From Agapetus fuscipes (taxonomy: Eukaryota > Arthropoda > Insecta > Trichoptera > Glossosomatidae), in assembly GCA_951799405.1 (NCBI GenBank), contig OX637332.1:30356832-30420831 (forward strand): a stretch of 64,000 bases of DNA, in the 5' to 3' direction. Shown here one piece after another: positions 30,652 through 40,684 of this stretch; the first letter of the stretch is position 1, and each line of letters begins with the position of its first letter. Below the pieces are notes generated by a model. That model had not been told where the DNA came from. It saw nothing but the letters and a program-made list of their open reading frames with translations, and ran no database searches. The position numbers and the translations under genes were made by a program.

Positions 30652-33600
30652 CTGAATGAAAAAAAAGAAAAAAAAAATTAAAAACAAGAAATACATTTTG
30701 ATAAAATGCAAACTTTCTAATTACGCCTCACGATGGAATAACATTGCATCATCAACAGACAGGAACTTGAAATCTACTGAAAATGTTTTAGTGCAAAAAA
30801 AAAATTAAATGACAAAAGAAAGGTTGCAACTGGTCGTGCATCGGAGCTTGCCTAACTTATTCCCGCAGCATTCTGAAAGGGAGGAAGAAGCAAATCTCCT
30901 TGGACGTTTTTTTAATCTGCCGAAAAAGGCAAAGACCAGTGAAGAGAAAAGCAGTGACTAAAATGAAGCATACAGTGGCATTAAAGTTGTGTGAAAGTTG
31001 CATTTAAGTGACTGAAATATAAATATGTATTTATGTACCTTTATGACAACCAGTTTATTTTGCTTTATATTCTTTTTTATTATGTTTTTATACAATATTT
31101 GTCATTTATAAATACATTCTTCTTGTTCAAAAACACGTAACTAAAACGATTGGGAGTAGCATTTATGGGGCTGGAAGGGATTGATGGCATTTCAATTAAT
31201 TTCAATGAGCAAATTGACATTGGAGCAATGTTACGGAGCGAATTAAACTCGTATCTTGAGGTATCACTGTATTGGGTCTTACCCTTCCGCAGATGGGACA
31301 CCTTCCACCATCCCTGACTTCATTGGCAGCTTCCTGCATGAAGCTGGTGACCAGACCATGGGTGCCAAGAAGGTGCCTCTCCAGGCCTTGGTCGGTGAAG
31401 AATCTGAAAAAGGAAACCAAAATAAATGCATCAGTAATCGATTTATGATTAATTGGTTAATAGTCCGGTCGATGGCTCAGGTGGTAGAGTGCTTGCACGC
31501 TGAGAACTCGGGTTCGAATCCCACCGAGAGTGTCATAAATAATTTCCAGTTTTGGTGTTTATTTCAAACCCAAAATAAACTCCTCGCAAGGTTCACTCAG
31601 CCTCCACAGCCTCCACAGAAAATAAGTACCAGCACCCTTGGAAGCTGGGAAACCCCCATTTCAACTGAAGTGGTCGGCGTAAGACTGGCTCCCTTACCTG
31701 TAAAAGTACATAGTTTCTATTCGGCACATGAAACCCCTTCGGGAGAACGCGGGTTTGCGCTTGAGTTTTTACACAGAAATAAGATTGAAAATATTGTTAA
31801 ATCTATTCTTATTGGATTAAACTAGCCACCAATAAACTCAAAAACATTAATTTTGAATATTTAGAAAAATAATAAGTTGAACTTGAAATCTGCCCTATTT
31901 TATGATGAAAATCATGAATTCATTGCACTACACACACAAACACAAAACAAATGCATTGTTTACATTACAAAGGGTCAGTGGCCGCCGTTCCACTAGGGGT
32001 GGCCGGTACCACCATAGATACGTCTCGACTTTTTTCTGTCCTTGCATACCTCTTTCATCTCTTCAACATTCACCACTTTATTCAAACATACTCTTCATAC
32101 ATACTCTTCTCTTATTCTCACTCCGCAAGTTCCATTCTTTCGCAATCTCACCTATTTGGTCTATCCATTCCTTCCTCGGTCACCTCCTTTCACGCTTTCT
32201 TTTGACATTTCCTGTGTAGGGGAGCGGAGGGTATTACCGTACAGCGGTTAATACCGTACATCAGATTCTGAATGAAACGCAACTAGTTTCATACGTCTAT
32301 CCTCGTCTTACCCGAAGCTTTAGCGATCTAGAGACCTCAAACGGAGCGGCTCGTCAGTCAGCCCACAAACGGCGACATAAACGGTAGTGGAGTGATTTTG
32401 CGCTCCGTCATAGTGATTCCGGGAATCGAGAAATGAGCTGTGAGTAAATATTTTGACGTATTTCGTTACTGATTTATGTGTATTTCTTTTGTTAGATATT
32501 TTTATTAACAATTAATGTTTGTAGTACAACTTAATAGTGCATGGTTTTGTGACACAAAGCCAATAATATCTTAAATTGCATTTCGGGTAATACCGTACAA
32601 TGTACGGTATTACCCGAAGTCATTGCTGGTGCTACATGAATTGTCTTCATATTATTTCAGATGGCTCCGAGGACTAAATGTTTGTGGTCACCACGAAAGA
32701 TGAAGTGCGCTATCAGGGCCATACGCAGTGGGGCTAAATTAAGGGCAACAGCTGCGTTGTACGGCATTCCAGTGATGACACTTTCAGATTATGCAAGAAA
32801 AGATGATTTGAACTTCATCACTCACATGGGAAGAGCCCCGGTGTTTACAGCTGCCCACGAAGACAGTATAAAGGAGCACATAATTCTTCTGGCGAAATAG
32901 TTTTATGGTATAACCCCAAATAGTTTGCGACTTTCTGTTTATGAGTACGCAGAAAAAAAAACAAATAAAGCATCCCTTCAACAAAACCAAAAAACAAGCT
33001 GGCAACGATTGGCTGTATGGGTTTCTCAAGAGGAGCCCTGAAATAAGCATAAGGCGCCCTGAATCAACAAGCATTAATAGGATTCTCGCATTTAATGTTA
33101 CTGAAGTCAAACTGTTCTTTGAGAATTTGAAGTTTTCTTTGACGAAGCATAACTTTGCCCCATACAGATTACAACTCGGCCATGGACAAATTGTTTTCAT
33201 TGTATTCCAATAAAAAAATCACGACAACAATTTTTTTTTATTTGTAAAATAACACAAAATATTATATACAGCGTAGTCTAGGAAAAGTGTACGATATTAC
33301 ACGACTGGTTCGGGTAATACCGTACAAACAATTTTTAAAAATAAAATTGATTACTCCTTACCTGTCCGTTCAATTTTTATAAAATTCAAAAGTTTAAAAC
33401 TAGACTAATTTCGAAATGATTTGGGGTATAAAGCTTTAGTTTGAGTAAACAAATAAATTTATTACAGCTGCTTAAAGTTAAGTGTACGGCAATACCCTCC
33501 GCTCCCCTACACTTTCTTCGTTGGTCGTTCATCATCCATTCTTTCAAGATGTTAAACTGTAGGAGATGATCACCTGAACTGGCACTTCTGGCAGTTGAGC

Positions 33601-36600
33601 GGCGGCCTGTTGTACATCATCTTGGGGTGGATCTTGACCTTGTGTATCCACTGCATGTGGTTGCGCAGCTGCTCCAGGTCGCGGATGTATCCGTCGCAGA
33701 TCTCGCACATGACGTAGTTGCTGGGGTCCCCGTCGGGGGAGGGCGGCGCCGCGGGGGCGGAGGAGGGGCCCGCCTGCGGGGGCAGCGGCGTGATGGAGAT
33801 GGACGGCTGGTACTGCCCCGCCTGGTGGCCGTTGCTGGTGACCGTGGACGCAGAGGTGCCGGCTCTCGGGATAATCTGACATAAACAACGGGACATTTTA
33901 AATCTGGGGAAAATATGTAGTCCGGTCGATAGCTTAGTTTGTAGAGTGCTTGCATTCCATGCCGAGAGCTTGGGTTCAAATCCAAAAGTCAGAAAAAATT
34001 TAAGTTTATTTCAAACCCCACAGAAAAATACTGGCAATAATTCAGCCTTCACAAGAATTGAGCACCAGCACCTTTCAGGAGCTGGGAAACCGCTACTTCA
34101 ACTGAAGTGCTTGGTGTAAGGCCGGCCCCCTTACCTGTTAAAATAAATAGAAACCCTTCGGGGATAACGCGGCAATAAGCTACACTATATAGATTTGCAG
34201 ATTAGATGGGTTGAATTATGTAATGTGTGACCAAAGGTGATGTGAGACTAGAGGCAGTGTGACAAGATGCGATGCTCCATGTTGAACACAGAAATCAGAA
34301 GCAGCCTTACCTGATTGGGAGCGCTGGCTCTGACGATGACACCGCCCCTGACAATGGGAGCTCCCTGCACATGCTTGCCCAGCATCGGCATGATGGCAGG
34401 CCGTCCCCTGCCGCGGTACATGTGGTTCACCCCCAGGTGGGAGGTGGAGGAGGGCGTGAGAGGCCGGCCCATGGGGGAGTGTGTCCTGGAGGAGGCATGG
34501 TTCTGGTGGTAGGACATCATGTTGCTGTGCTGCAGCTGCCGCGTCACCTGGAATAGGAAAAAATGTTTTATCGTCAGCTTATGTACAGTGGAACCTCTCA
34601 TAATAACAAACTTTCCCATATAAATAAATGTAAAACACGATAATGCCTTCCCTATGTTTTTTTTTAAGGTTTATTCAAATAAAATTACATGCTTTTCTTT
34701 TTTAATTGGTATTCGGCACGCCGAATATTCGGCCAAAATGTTACTACCTATTCGGTATTCGGCCGAATAGTGAAAAAGTTGCCGAATATGCTGAATACCG
34801 ACAGAATGGATTACAACTGAAATGATACATGAGATTTTTTTTAATAACTCACCTTGGGTAGCTTTGCCGGTGGCTCCCACTCAATCGGCGGCATGAGATT
34901 GTGATCAGGTTTGAACTTCTTAGCGCACGCAATCAAATGACGAGCCATCTTCCCTTTCCCGTTATCTTCAAACGGACAGTTGGCACATAGATGATACGCA
35001 GGCGCTCTCTCCAGCCGACCCCGAACACCATGCAAAGAGTCCATGTGCCGGAGAATCTCCTGTGGGCTTTTCACGTCAAACGGACAATAGTTGCACTTGT
35101 ATACGTTTGCGCTCATATGCGGCGTCTCCATGTGATGCTCGAGGGTCAAGGCTGATTCAGTTTTGAAGTTGCAGCAAGGACATTTCTTGCGCGGGTGTTT
35201 GAAAGGAGCATTGGTGATTTTGCTGTACAGGATGTTACTAGAGAGAGATGCGATGACAGATTCTGTTTCTGGGACGTTTGCACTTCCAGATTTCTTCTCA
35301 CGGTATAGTTTTCTCTGCTGCTGCTTCAAGAGATCGTTCTGTACGTGTTCTTGCACCAAGTTGGCTCCGATGTTGATGAAGAAGCTTCCGAGGGAGCTGT
35401 CGAAGTAGCTGTCTGATTTCAGCACTCCTGTACTGTCTACACTGAAATCCTTCATGTTCATGCTCATCATGGATTCTTCAGCGTTTTTCTTGATTATCAC
35501 AGTTTTGCACCTGTCATCGTCGCTCATATCTTCAGAGTCAGGTGTTGATTCTCCGTCCCAAGAATCGTCGTCATCTTCATGACGTCTTTTCGATTCTGTA
35601 AAAAATTATATTGTGTTAGGGATCCGGAAATTGAAATAGTATTGAGCACAACATAAAAATGGAGATTGAAGAGAGAAAAATGGAGACCAGTTTGAATTAA
35701 AATCATTATGTAATTAACCTTTTTGCTTCTGAATATTCTGGCTATATGAATACCCCCAGTACGGAATACTTTTTAAAGCAAATTTTCAAAACATTTATTG
35801 TTTCCTACGTTAATTGATTGACAACACAAAAACTATGAGCACAGTCACATGTATTAGTTATTCAATAACAAAAATCACAAGGGTTTAGCACATTTAACTT
35901 GCAGACTTTTGAATTCTTTCACAGATGTCAGGGAAAAGTTCAAAGTTGTATGACGTCTATGATTGACAGCCGCACTGTATGCAAGTTTACACTTGACGTC
36001 TATGCGTGTCGCCCGCAGTTAAAGGGTTAAAAACACAAAGGATAAAAATAAAAACAATTTTGCTTTCGATGATGGCTACTCGCCGTAATGGAAAACAAAA
36101 TGGCTACTATTTTTATCTTTTAAGTTGAACGATTACAAAGTAAATGCCTCTACAATCAATAGACTGTTTTTTTAATAAGAATTGACAAATTTAATTAGCA
36201 AATCCGTAAACAAAAATAGTAAAATGATTCATTCATAACTAAGAACTGCACAGAATGAAATAACAGTTCTCCTAAGCTCAATAAGAAGTAATGAAAAGTA
36301 ACAATGTAACTTCCAGTATCAAAGATATTCAAATTGAAAAGAAAAAACATTTCATAAAACACTTACTCATCCTATCCCCTTTCTTCTTCGATCCATTCTC
36401 TTCACTGGCCGCAGCGCCGACTTCCGTATCCAACTTGAGTGGATCGGTGAGAATAACTGGCTTTGATTCCATCTCGTCCTTTGCATGTTTAATATGAAGT
36501 TCTTTTCCCAAAGCATCCACAACACTCCGCAGCCCTTTAACCGGAGGCTTCTCGTAAACGTAGGGAACGATGAAAGACGGAGCTTCCACTACAAACATGT

Positions 36601-38858
36601 CGTCTGTGAGAGACGGAAGGATGATTTGAGGAGGAGGAGCAGGGACTGGCATCTGCCTGATCTGAGGTTGAACCGGTTTGTTTATAACCGGAGTTACCGT
36701 GGTCCCTCGAGCTGCTATGCTCTGGTAAAGAGCCTGAGAAGGCAGGTTCGCCGGAATGAGAGTAAACGAAGGTTTGGGAGCAATCGGAGTCGGTTTCTTC
36801 AAGGGCAACAAAAGAGTTTTACTGTTGCTCGGAATGATTGTCAAATCTTTATCGATGAGCGGAAAATTGTTGGCGATGATTTTTGTTATTTTCGGCATTG
36901 AGACTGTCTTTTTCTCAGTCGGCGATACAATGCTCTTGTTTTTGCCTAGTTTCTTGAGAGCGTCCTTCCCAAATATCTCAATCAGATCCGATTCAATGTA
37001 TTTAGATCTTTCCTTCTCTCGCTCCCTGCCGTTTTCTTTTATTTTTTCTTCTTCTTCCTCTTCGTCTTTATCGTAACGTTTTCTGATGACATTTCTGGAG
37101 CTTCTCCTGAGCGTAGCACCTTCTTCAGGTTTGGGTTGATCAGCCGCTTGCTTTTCTTCCTTTTCAGGTGCGTCGTTGATTTCACTTTCTACAGCTGTTT
37201 CACTTTCTGCAACTGTTTCAACACCATTAGGTTTCTTTGCTTCTTCCGGGAGTGTTTCTGTTGAAGTCACAGCTTCAGTCTCCATTTTGACAGCCTCTGG
37301 TTCTTCGGGGAGTGTTTCAGGTTCGGATTCTGAATTACCATCTGGCTTTTCATCATCCTCATCATTGGACAAGCCATCGACTTCTTCCTCTGAAGAATCT
37401 TCAGAGTCAGGTTCCTAGAAGAAAATTTTAAAAATTTGTTATCAAAATGCATAATATTATAAAGTCAATTCATGAAGATAGCAATGAGGTACAAATATCA
37501 AAAAAGTTGTGTTGCTATATGACCACATTGGCAATGGCTAACTGGTTAATTGTTAAGAAACATAGTCACATAGAAATGTGACGTTTGCCCGCTGAGAATT
37601 AAAAAATGTTCCAACTGCATTCACTGAATCGAATCCCAAATAATATTATAGTTTGCAGCTCCTAAAGTCTTCTCAACAAATATCTACAGTGTGAAGACAG
37701 AAAATGCATCTTCAAAATAACTATAATCTAAGTTGCAAAGATATATTACATTTAAGATTCACATTAAATGCATTCCCACAAGCAGACACACGCATGTGAA
37801 CTTACAATATAAAAACCCAATCTCAAATGAACACAAGCCCTGCAACTCTTGCCACCTTCCCTGAAACAGGGGTGACATTGGCAAAGTGAACCCTTTTTTT
37901 AAAGTTAAGGTGGTCAGCCCATACCAACCTATAAGTCAAGGAATACAAACAATAAAACCAAAATCTACAAAACATCTATAAATAATGAAATTGAGAAGGA
38001 TATGATCAGCCAGTCAATTTTAAAGAAAATCCACTTCGAAGAAACAGACATAAAAATACTTACTTCCTCAGATTGTTGTGCACTGTTCTTCTGTCCAGGA
38101 GATCCATTTTCTTCCTTCTCAGAATCATGATGCACTTCGGTCAGAGATCCATGATGGTTCTCAACATTATCTTGTTCATTAACCTCAACATCATTCTCTG
38201 TCGCAATATTTTCTTCCACATTGGGTAAATTCTTACACAAATCATCCGTGGAACTAATATCCACATTTTCCTTCACTTCTTCCACAACAGGTTGGGAGTT
38301 TACATTCAAATTAGAATTCACTATTGCAACAGCGTTTGCTCCAATGATGTCGTTCAACTGTTGTTTCGTCATGCTTATGATGCTGTCGGGATACTTGATG
38401 TTTTCGTCGTCCAAAACGCTGTTCTCCGATTCGGCGGTGAAATTTCCCGTGACGCTTTTGTTGTCGCATATCGAGACAGAATCGGCCGTTGATTCGTTGG
38501 TGTCGTGGACGGTTTCTTGGGACTGCGTTGAAGTTAGCGGGATATCGCAGCTGTCTTCTTCGCCTATCGTTGTGGTACTGTGGACATTGTCGGGGCATTC
38601 AAAGTCGTCCATGTAATAATCTTGCCCGTTTAGAGTCGGGGAAGTTCCCCATGCGGTATTTTTGGCATTCGGAGACTCTTTGGAGCTGCTTATGTGATTA
38701 ACATCATTTTCCTCTTGGCTGGGTTGAGACTCCATGTTTTCGTCTCTGCTTGCGGCTTCGGAAAGTTCAGAATGAGTTTGCTTTTCAGCCAGACCGTTGT
38801 AAGCAGACGAAGATTCGGGCATCTCTTCATAAGATTCTTGTACGTCCATAGCTTCCAT
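30061..38858 (-). CDS. MEP-1: MEP-1 zinc-finger protein, 7 coding exons, 1278 aa
   Basis: Exons 38858-38064, 37414-36367, 35595-34853, 34547-34311, 33875-33574, 31403-31283 and 30651-30061 join in frame (3837 nt) with GT-AG borders. Residues 1-615 are acidic and disordered, with a basic patch (RRSSRNVIRKRYDKDEEEEE) and the block DDMFVVEAPSFIVPYVYEKP. Seven C2H2-type fingers start near 753, 781, 815, 998, 1036, 1077 and 1109; the first three form the CPCCNFKTES / CNYCPFDVKS / CANCPFEDNGKGKMARHL cluster typical of MEP-1, followed by EWEPPAKLPK. Known for the family: in flies MEP-1 partners Mi-2 in the dMec repressor complex and in worms it silences germline genes in soma; it acts in the nucleus. 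Start codon has context CAAAATGG and an acceptor 16 nt upstream, so a 5' UTR exon lies beyond. Introns are full of SINEs and LINEs. Identification is from remembered family features, not a search. Confidence 0.9.
31283..31403 (-). CDS. MEP-1: MEP-1 coding exon 6
   Basis: Acceptor TTTTTCAG|ATTC, donor GGAAGG|GTAAGA. Encodes FFTDQGLERHLLGTHG, the second half of finger five, and CPICGR, the first half of finger six. Confidence 0.9.
31462..31752 (+). mobile_element. SINE-2 in MEP-1 intron 5
   Basis: AGTCCGGTCGATGGCTCAGG (box A), GGGTTCGAATCCCACCGAGA (box B), GGAAGCTGGGAAACCCCCAT; ends CCCCTTCGGGAGAACGCGG. About 60 bp upstream of exon 6 in gene sense. Confidence 0.88.
31970..33547 (-). pseudogene. 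LINE-T remnant split by a pogo-like element
   Basis: 31970-32218 is inverted LINE-T: CCACTAGGGGTGGCCGGTAC stop region, then antisense RT coding (CTTTCATCTCTTCAACATTC). It resumes at 33508-33547 (CTTTCTTCGTTGGTCGTTCA), the complement of the ERMND region. The pogo element at 32219-33507 interrupts it. Confidence 0.82.
32219..33507 (+). mobile_element. Pogo-like DNA transposon derivative, defective
   Basis: 1289 bp with near-perfect inverted termini GGGGAGCGGAGGGTATTACC and, inverted, GGGGAGCGGAGGGTATTGCC, flanked by TA. 32661-32898 encodes the Psq-type helix-turn-helix start of a transposase (KMKCAIRAIRSGAKLRATAA, AALYGIPVMTLSDYA), broken by a stop after HIILLAK and by a frameshift near 32950-32965; the CENP-B-like part follows to 33213 (WLYGFLKRSPEISIRRPEST). 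The DDE catalytic domain is absent. GTACGGTATTACCCG-type motifs recur inside the ends. Confidence 0.9.
33574..33875 (-). CDS. MEP-1: MEP-1 coding exon 5
   Basis: Acceptor TTATGTCAG|ATTATC, donor GTTCAG|GTGATC, phase 0 in and 2 out. GC-rich third positions (about 33690-33850) unlike the rest of the gene. Encodes a Pro/Ser/Ala linker and finger four, CEICDGYIRDLEQLRNHMQW, then CQKCQF of finger five. Confidence 0.9.
33918..34192 (+). mobile_element. SINE-2 in MEP-1 intron 4
   Basis: AGTCCGGTCGATAGCTTAGT, GAGCTTGGGTTCAAATCC, body, GGCAATAAGCTACACTATAT. Confidence 0.86.
34311..34547 (-). CDS. MEP-1: MEP-1 coding exon 4
   Basis: Acceptor CTATTCCAG|GTGACG, donor AATCAG|GTAAGG, 79 codons, phase 0 at both ends. 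Low-complexity linker rich in His, Ser, Pro, Arg, Gly (SHLGVNHMYRGRGRPAIMPM). Confidence 0.9.
34700..34805. repeat. ATTCGGC-rich inverted element in intron 3
   Basis: GGTATTCGGCACGCCGAATA and GCCGAATATGCTGAATACCG are inverted ends; inner TATTCGGTATTCGGCCGAAT. Likely a small MITE. Confidence 0.65.
34853..35595 (-). CDS. MEP-1: MEP-1 coding exon 3
   Basis: Acceptor TTTTTTACAG|AATCG, donor CCCAAG|GTGAGT, phase 1 in and 0 out. Carries fingers one to three and the EWEPPAKLPK block. Confidence 0.92.
36367..37414 (-). CDS. MEP-1: MEP-1 coding exon 2
   Basis: Acceptor TTTTCTTCTAG|GAACC, donor GATGA|GTAAGT. Acidic start (EPDSEDSSEEE), basic/acidic block, a Pro-rich stretch and DDMFVVEAPSFIVPYVYEKP. 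Confidence 0.92.
37722..37960 (-). mobile_element. LINE-G copy in MEP-1 intron 1
   Basis: Inverted: AAGTTGCAAAGATATATTAC, CCTGCAACTCTTGCCACCTT, ACCAACCTATAAGTCAAGGA. Ends about 100 bp downstream of exon 1 in gene sense. Confidence 0.85.
38064..38858 (-). CDS. MEP-1: MEP-1 coding exon 1
   Basis: Starts MEAMDVQESYEEMPESSS with ATG in context AAAACAAAATGG; donor GAGGAA|GTAAGT, phase 0. Acidic, Ser/Asn/Glu-rich, no domain. A TTTTCAG acceptor is 16 nt before the ATG, so the mRNA starts in an upstream exon. Confidence 0.85.
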
Positions 38859-38931
38859 TTTGTTTTTTTGAATCTGAAAATATATAGATATGTTAGATTA
38901 TATTTTCAACTGCTACAGTCGATCGCGGGAG

Positions 38932-38986
38932 GTTTTAAGGTCAATCGCTGAGGATAGCTAAAATTTTCAGTGATCGACCTTAAAAC
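38932..38986. repeat. 55-bp foldback hairpin
   Basis: GTTTTAAGGTCAATCGCTGA and its near-inverse TCAGTGATCGACCTTAAAAC, 13-nt loop, one or two mismatches. It lies in the intron just upstream of MEP-1 exon 1. Confidence 0.8.
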
Positions 38987-39149
38987 TAAATGTATTGTAC
39001 ACGTCTCACAAATGACCACCTGACAGCCTGCTTGCGTCTAGCTTTAACTGAGAATATCCCTAACTACTAACATTTTGTGGAGGACCACCAATGTCAGGCT
39101 TCGACATCAGCATCAATATAATTTTTATTTTTATATTGCCAGTATTATG

Positions 39150-39372
39150 ACAATTATATATTTTTTTTAAAACTGAACGATTTTAAAACAATTTTAAAAT
39201 TGAGTTCATCCTCAGTCGCCATACAGAGAGGATGTTCTCCTGAAGACGTCAGCTACGTCGCTGACGAAACGTCGAGAATGATGTAAGTTCTCTCTAAACG
39301 GTTTGTTAAATATCCGATTTAAATTAAGTTTTAAAATTGTTCAGTTTTAAAAAAATTAATATAATTGTCAAA
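39150..39372. mobile_element. Inverted-repeat element carrying a CTGAAGA-hairpin-GAAAC motif
   Basis: Outer inverted repeats: TGACAATTATATA with TTTTTAAAACTGAAC at 39150-39192, and GTTCAGTTTTAAAAAAATTA at 39340-39372. Inside, at 39240-39274, CTGAAGA is followed by a perfect 7-bp stem (CGTCAGC/GCTGACG, loop TACGTC) and AAACGTCG. Possibly a Penelope-like or related retroelement piece. Confidence 0.55.
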
Positions 39373-39656
39373 ATGTCAAAGGACTGTAATTCTAACTTAA
39401 ACCTAACTATTACCAGTATTATTTTAATTTCTTTTTGTAATGTTAGAGATTAAAATTTTAATACAGATTTGACATTTTGCACTCAATGTAGTTTTACTTA
39501 TGCTAATTTCTTTCTTAATAAATGTTTATACATTTTGAATTATGAGTTATATTTGGTGGGCTGAACAGTTAAAATGTCCATCTCCTATTCATAAATTTTT
39601 GCTAGGTCGATCTCTTTAAGAAAAAGTACGGGCACCCCTGATATGTAGCATATAGC

Positions 39657-39687
39657 CATCGATCTAAATATTTTATTTAGATCGATG
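39657..39687. mobile_element. 31-bp palindromic insertion, relative of 11111-11150
   Basis: Perfect 14-bp arms (CATCGATCTAAATA) around a TTT loop. Flanks CATATAGC and CATATATAGC resemble an 8-bp duplication with a TA expansion. Confidence 0.7.
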
Positions 39688-39689
39688 CA

Positions 39690-40282
39690 TATATAGCATA
39701 TCTTATTTTCAACACATTTTGAAGAAGAACTGGGTACATTTCAAGCAAGACAACATGGAAATTATCAATTGCCTCCATACAAAAAAAAACAAAATTAAAT
39801 CTTTTGAGAATATTTCCTACACAATCAGAAATCTCAGATCACCTAGAAAGCTGGTGTTAGGTCCAAAGCCTATGGGAAAAGTTAAATTTGATAAAATTGT
39901 AGGTAATTTTAAACTCGAAAGATTGAAATAACAATACGGAAATGGTAAATTTCATTTAGAATAAAAATATTATATTATGCTGTTAACATGGCAGCAAAAT
40001 GATAGAATATATTTATTTTTATATATATTTTTTTAAATAAAATAAATAAAATATATATATATTTTTTACTGAGAAATATTTTAGTTTCTATAGCCATTTT
40101 ATGAACTCCCTCTGTTTTGTAATTTTCAATTCGTTGCTGTGAACAAAAATATTGCCAGGTAACCAAAACGTAAAAAAATATGCTTCCCTGTATAAATTTA
40201 ACAAAATGGCGTTTGAATAATATAATGTGATAGACTTATGTTATTATTATTATTATTATGTAGGTAATAATAATTACGCTAT
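39690..40282. other. AT-rich interval, no gene seen
   Basis: An ORF of 70 codons at 39719 has no recognised domain. (ATT)n microsatellite at about 40240-40258. Confidence 0.5.
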
Positions 40283-40395
40283 GATTCGTTCCCGGGCCCG
40301 GAGCCGGCGGCCGACGTAGCCTTCGCGGGACGTCACCCCAACCTTAGACCGACGTGCGCCGCGGGCCCCGGCAACCTTCCACGGACGTCCCAAGT
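40283..40395. promoter_or_regulatory. CpG-rich patch, candidate MEP-1 promoter
   Basis: About 110 bp of GC-rich, CpG-dense DNA (CCGGAGCCGGCGGCCGACGT) in AT-rich surroundings, 1.4 kb upstream of MEP-1 exon 1. Position fits an upstream first exon, but no donor could be chosen confidently. Confidence 0.35.
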
Positions 40396-40684
40396 AAACT
40401 TTACTATGGTATACTTAGATTTATGTGTGACGTACGTAGGTACATTAATAATTCCTATATTGTATCTCGAGGACAGAGAAAGATAAACATCGTTATACGA
40501 AGTATTACAACCATATTACAACATACTGCCACTAGGAGCTTACACAATGTTTTACAAAATGATACAAACATTTGTCGAGAAAAGACGCTAAACAAGGAGG
40601 AGATGCGATGCGAAGGAATAGGATATCCCAAGTTGAAACAGAAGATGTGTGAAATAAATCTGTTATCTAAGTTGCAAAAAAATA

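Noticed and set aside
33544..33985. Overlapping long ORFs in other frames of MEP-1 exon 5
   Set aside because: Only the frame with the CEICDGYIRDLEQL finger joins neighbouring exons in phase; the others are GC-rich shadows.
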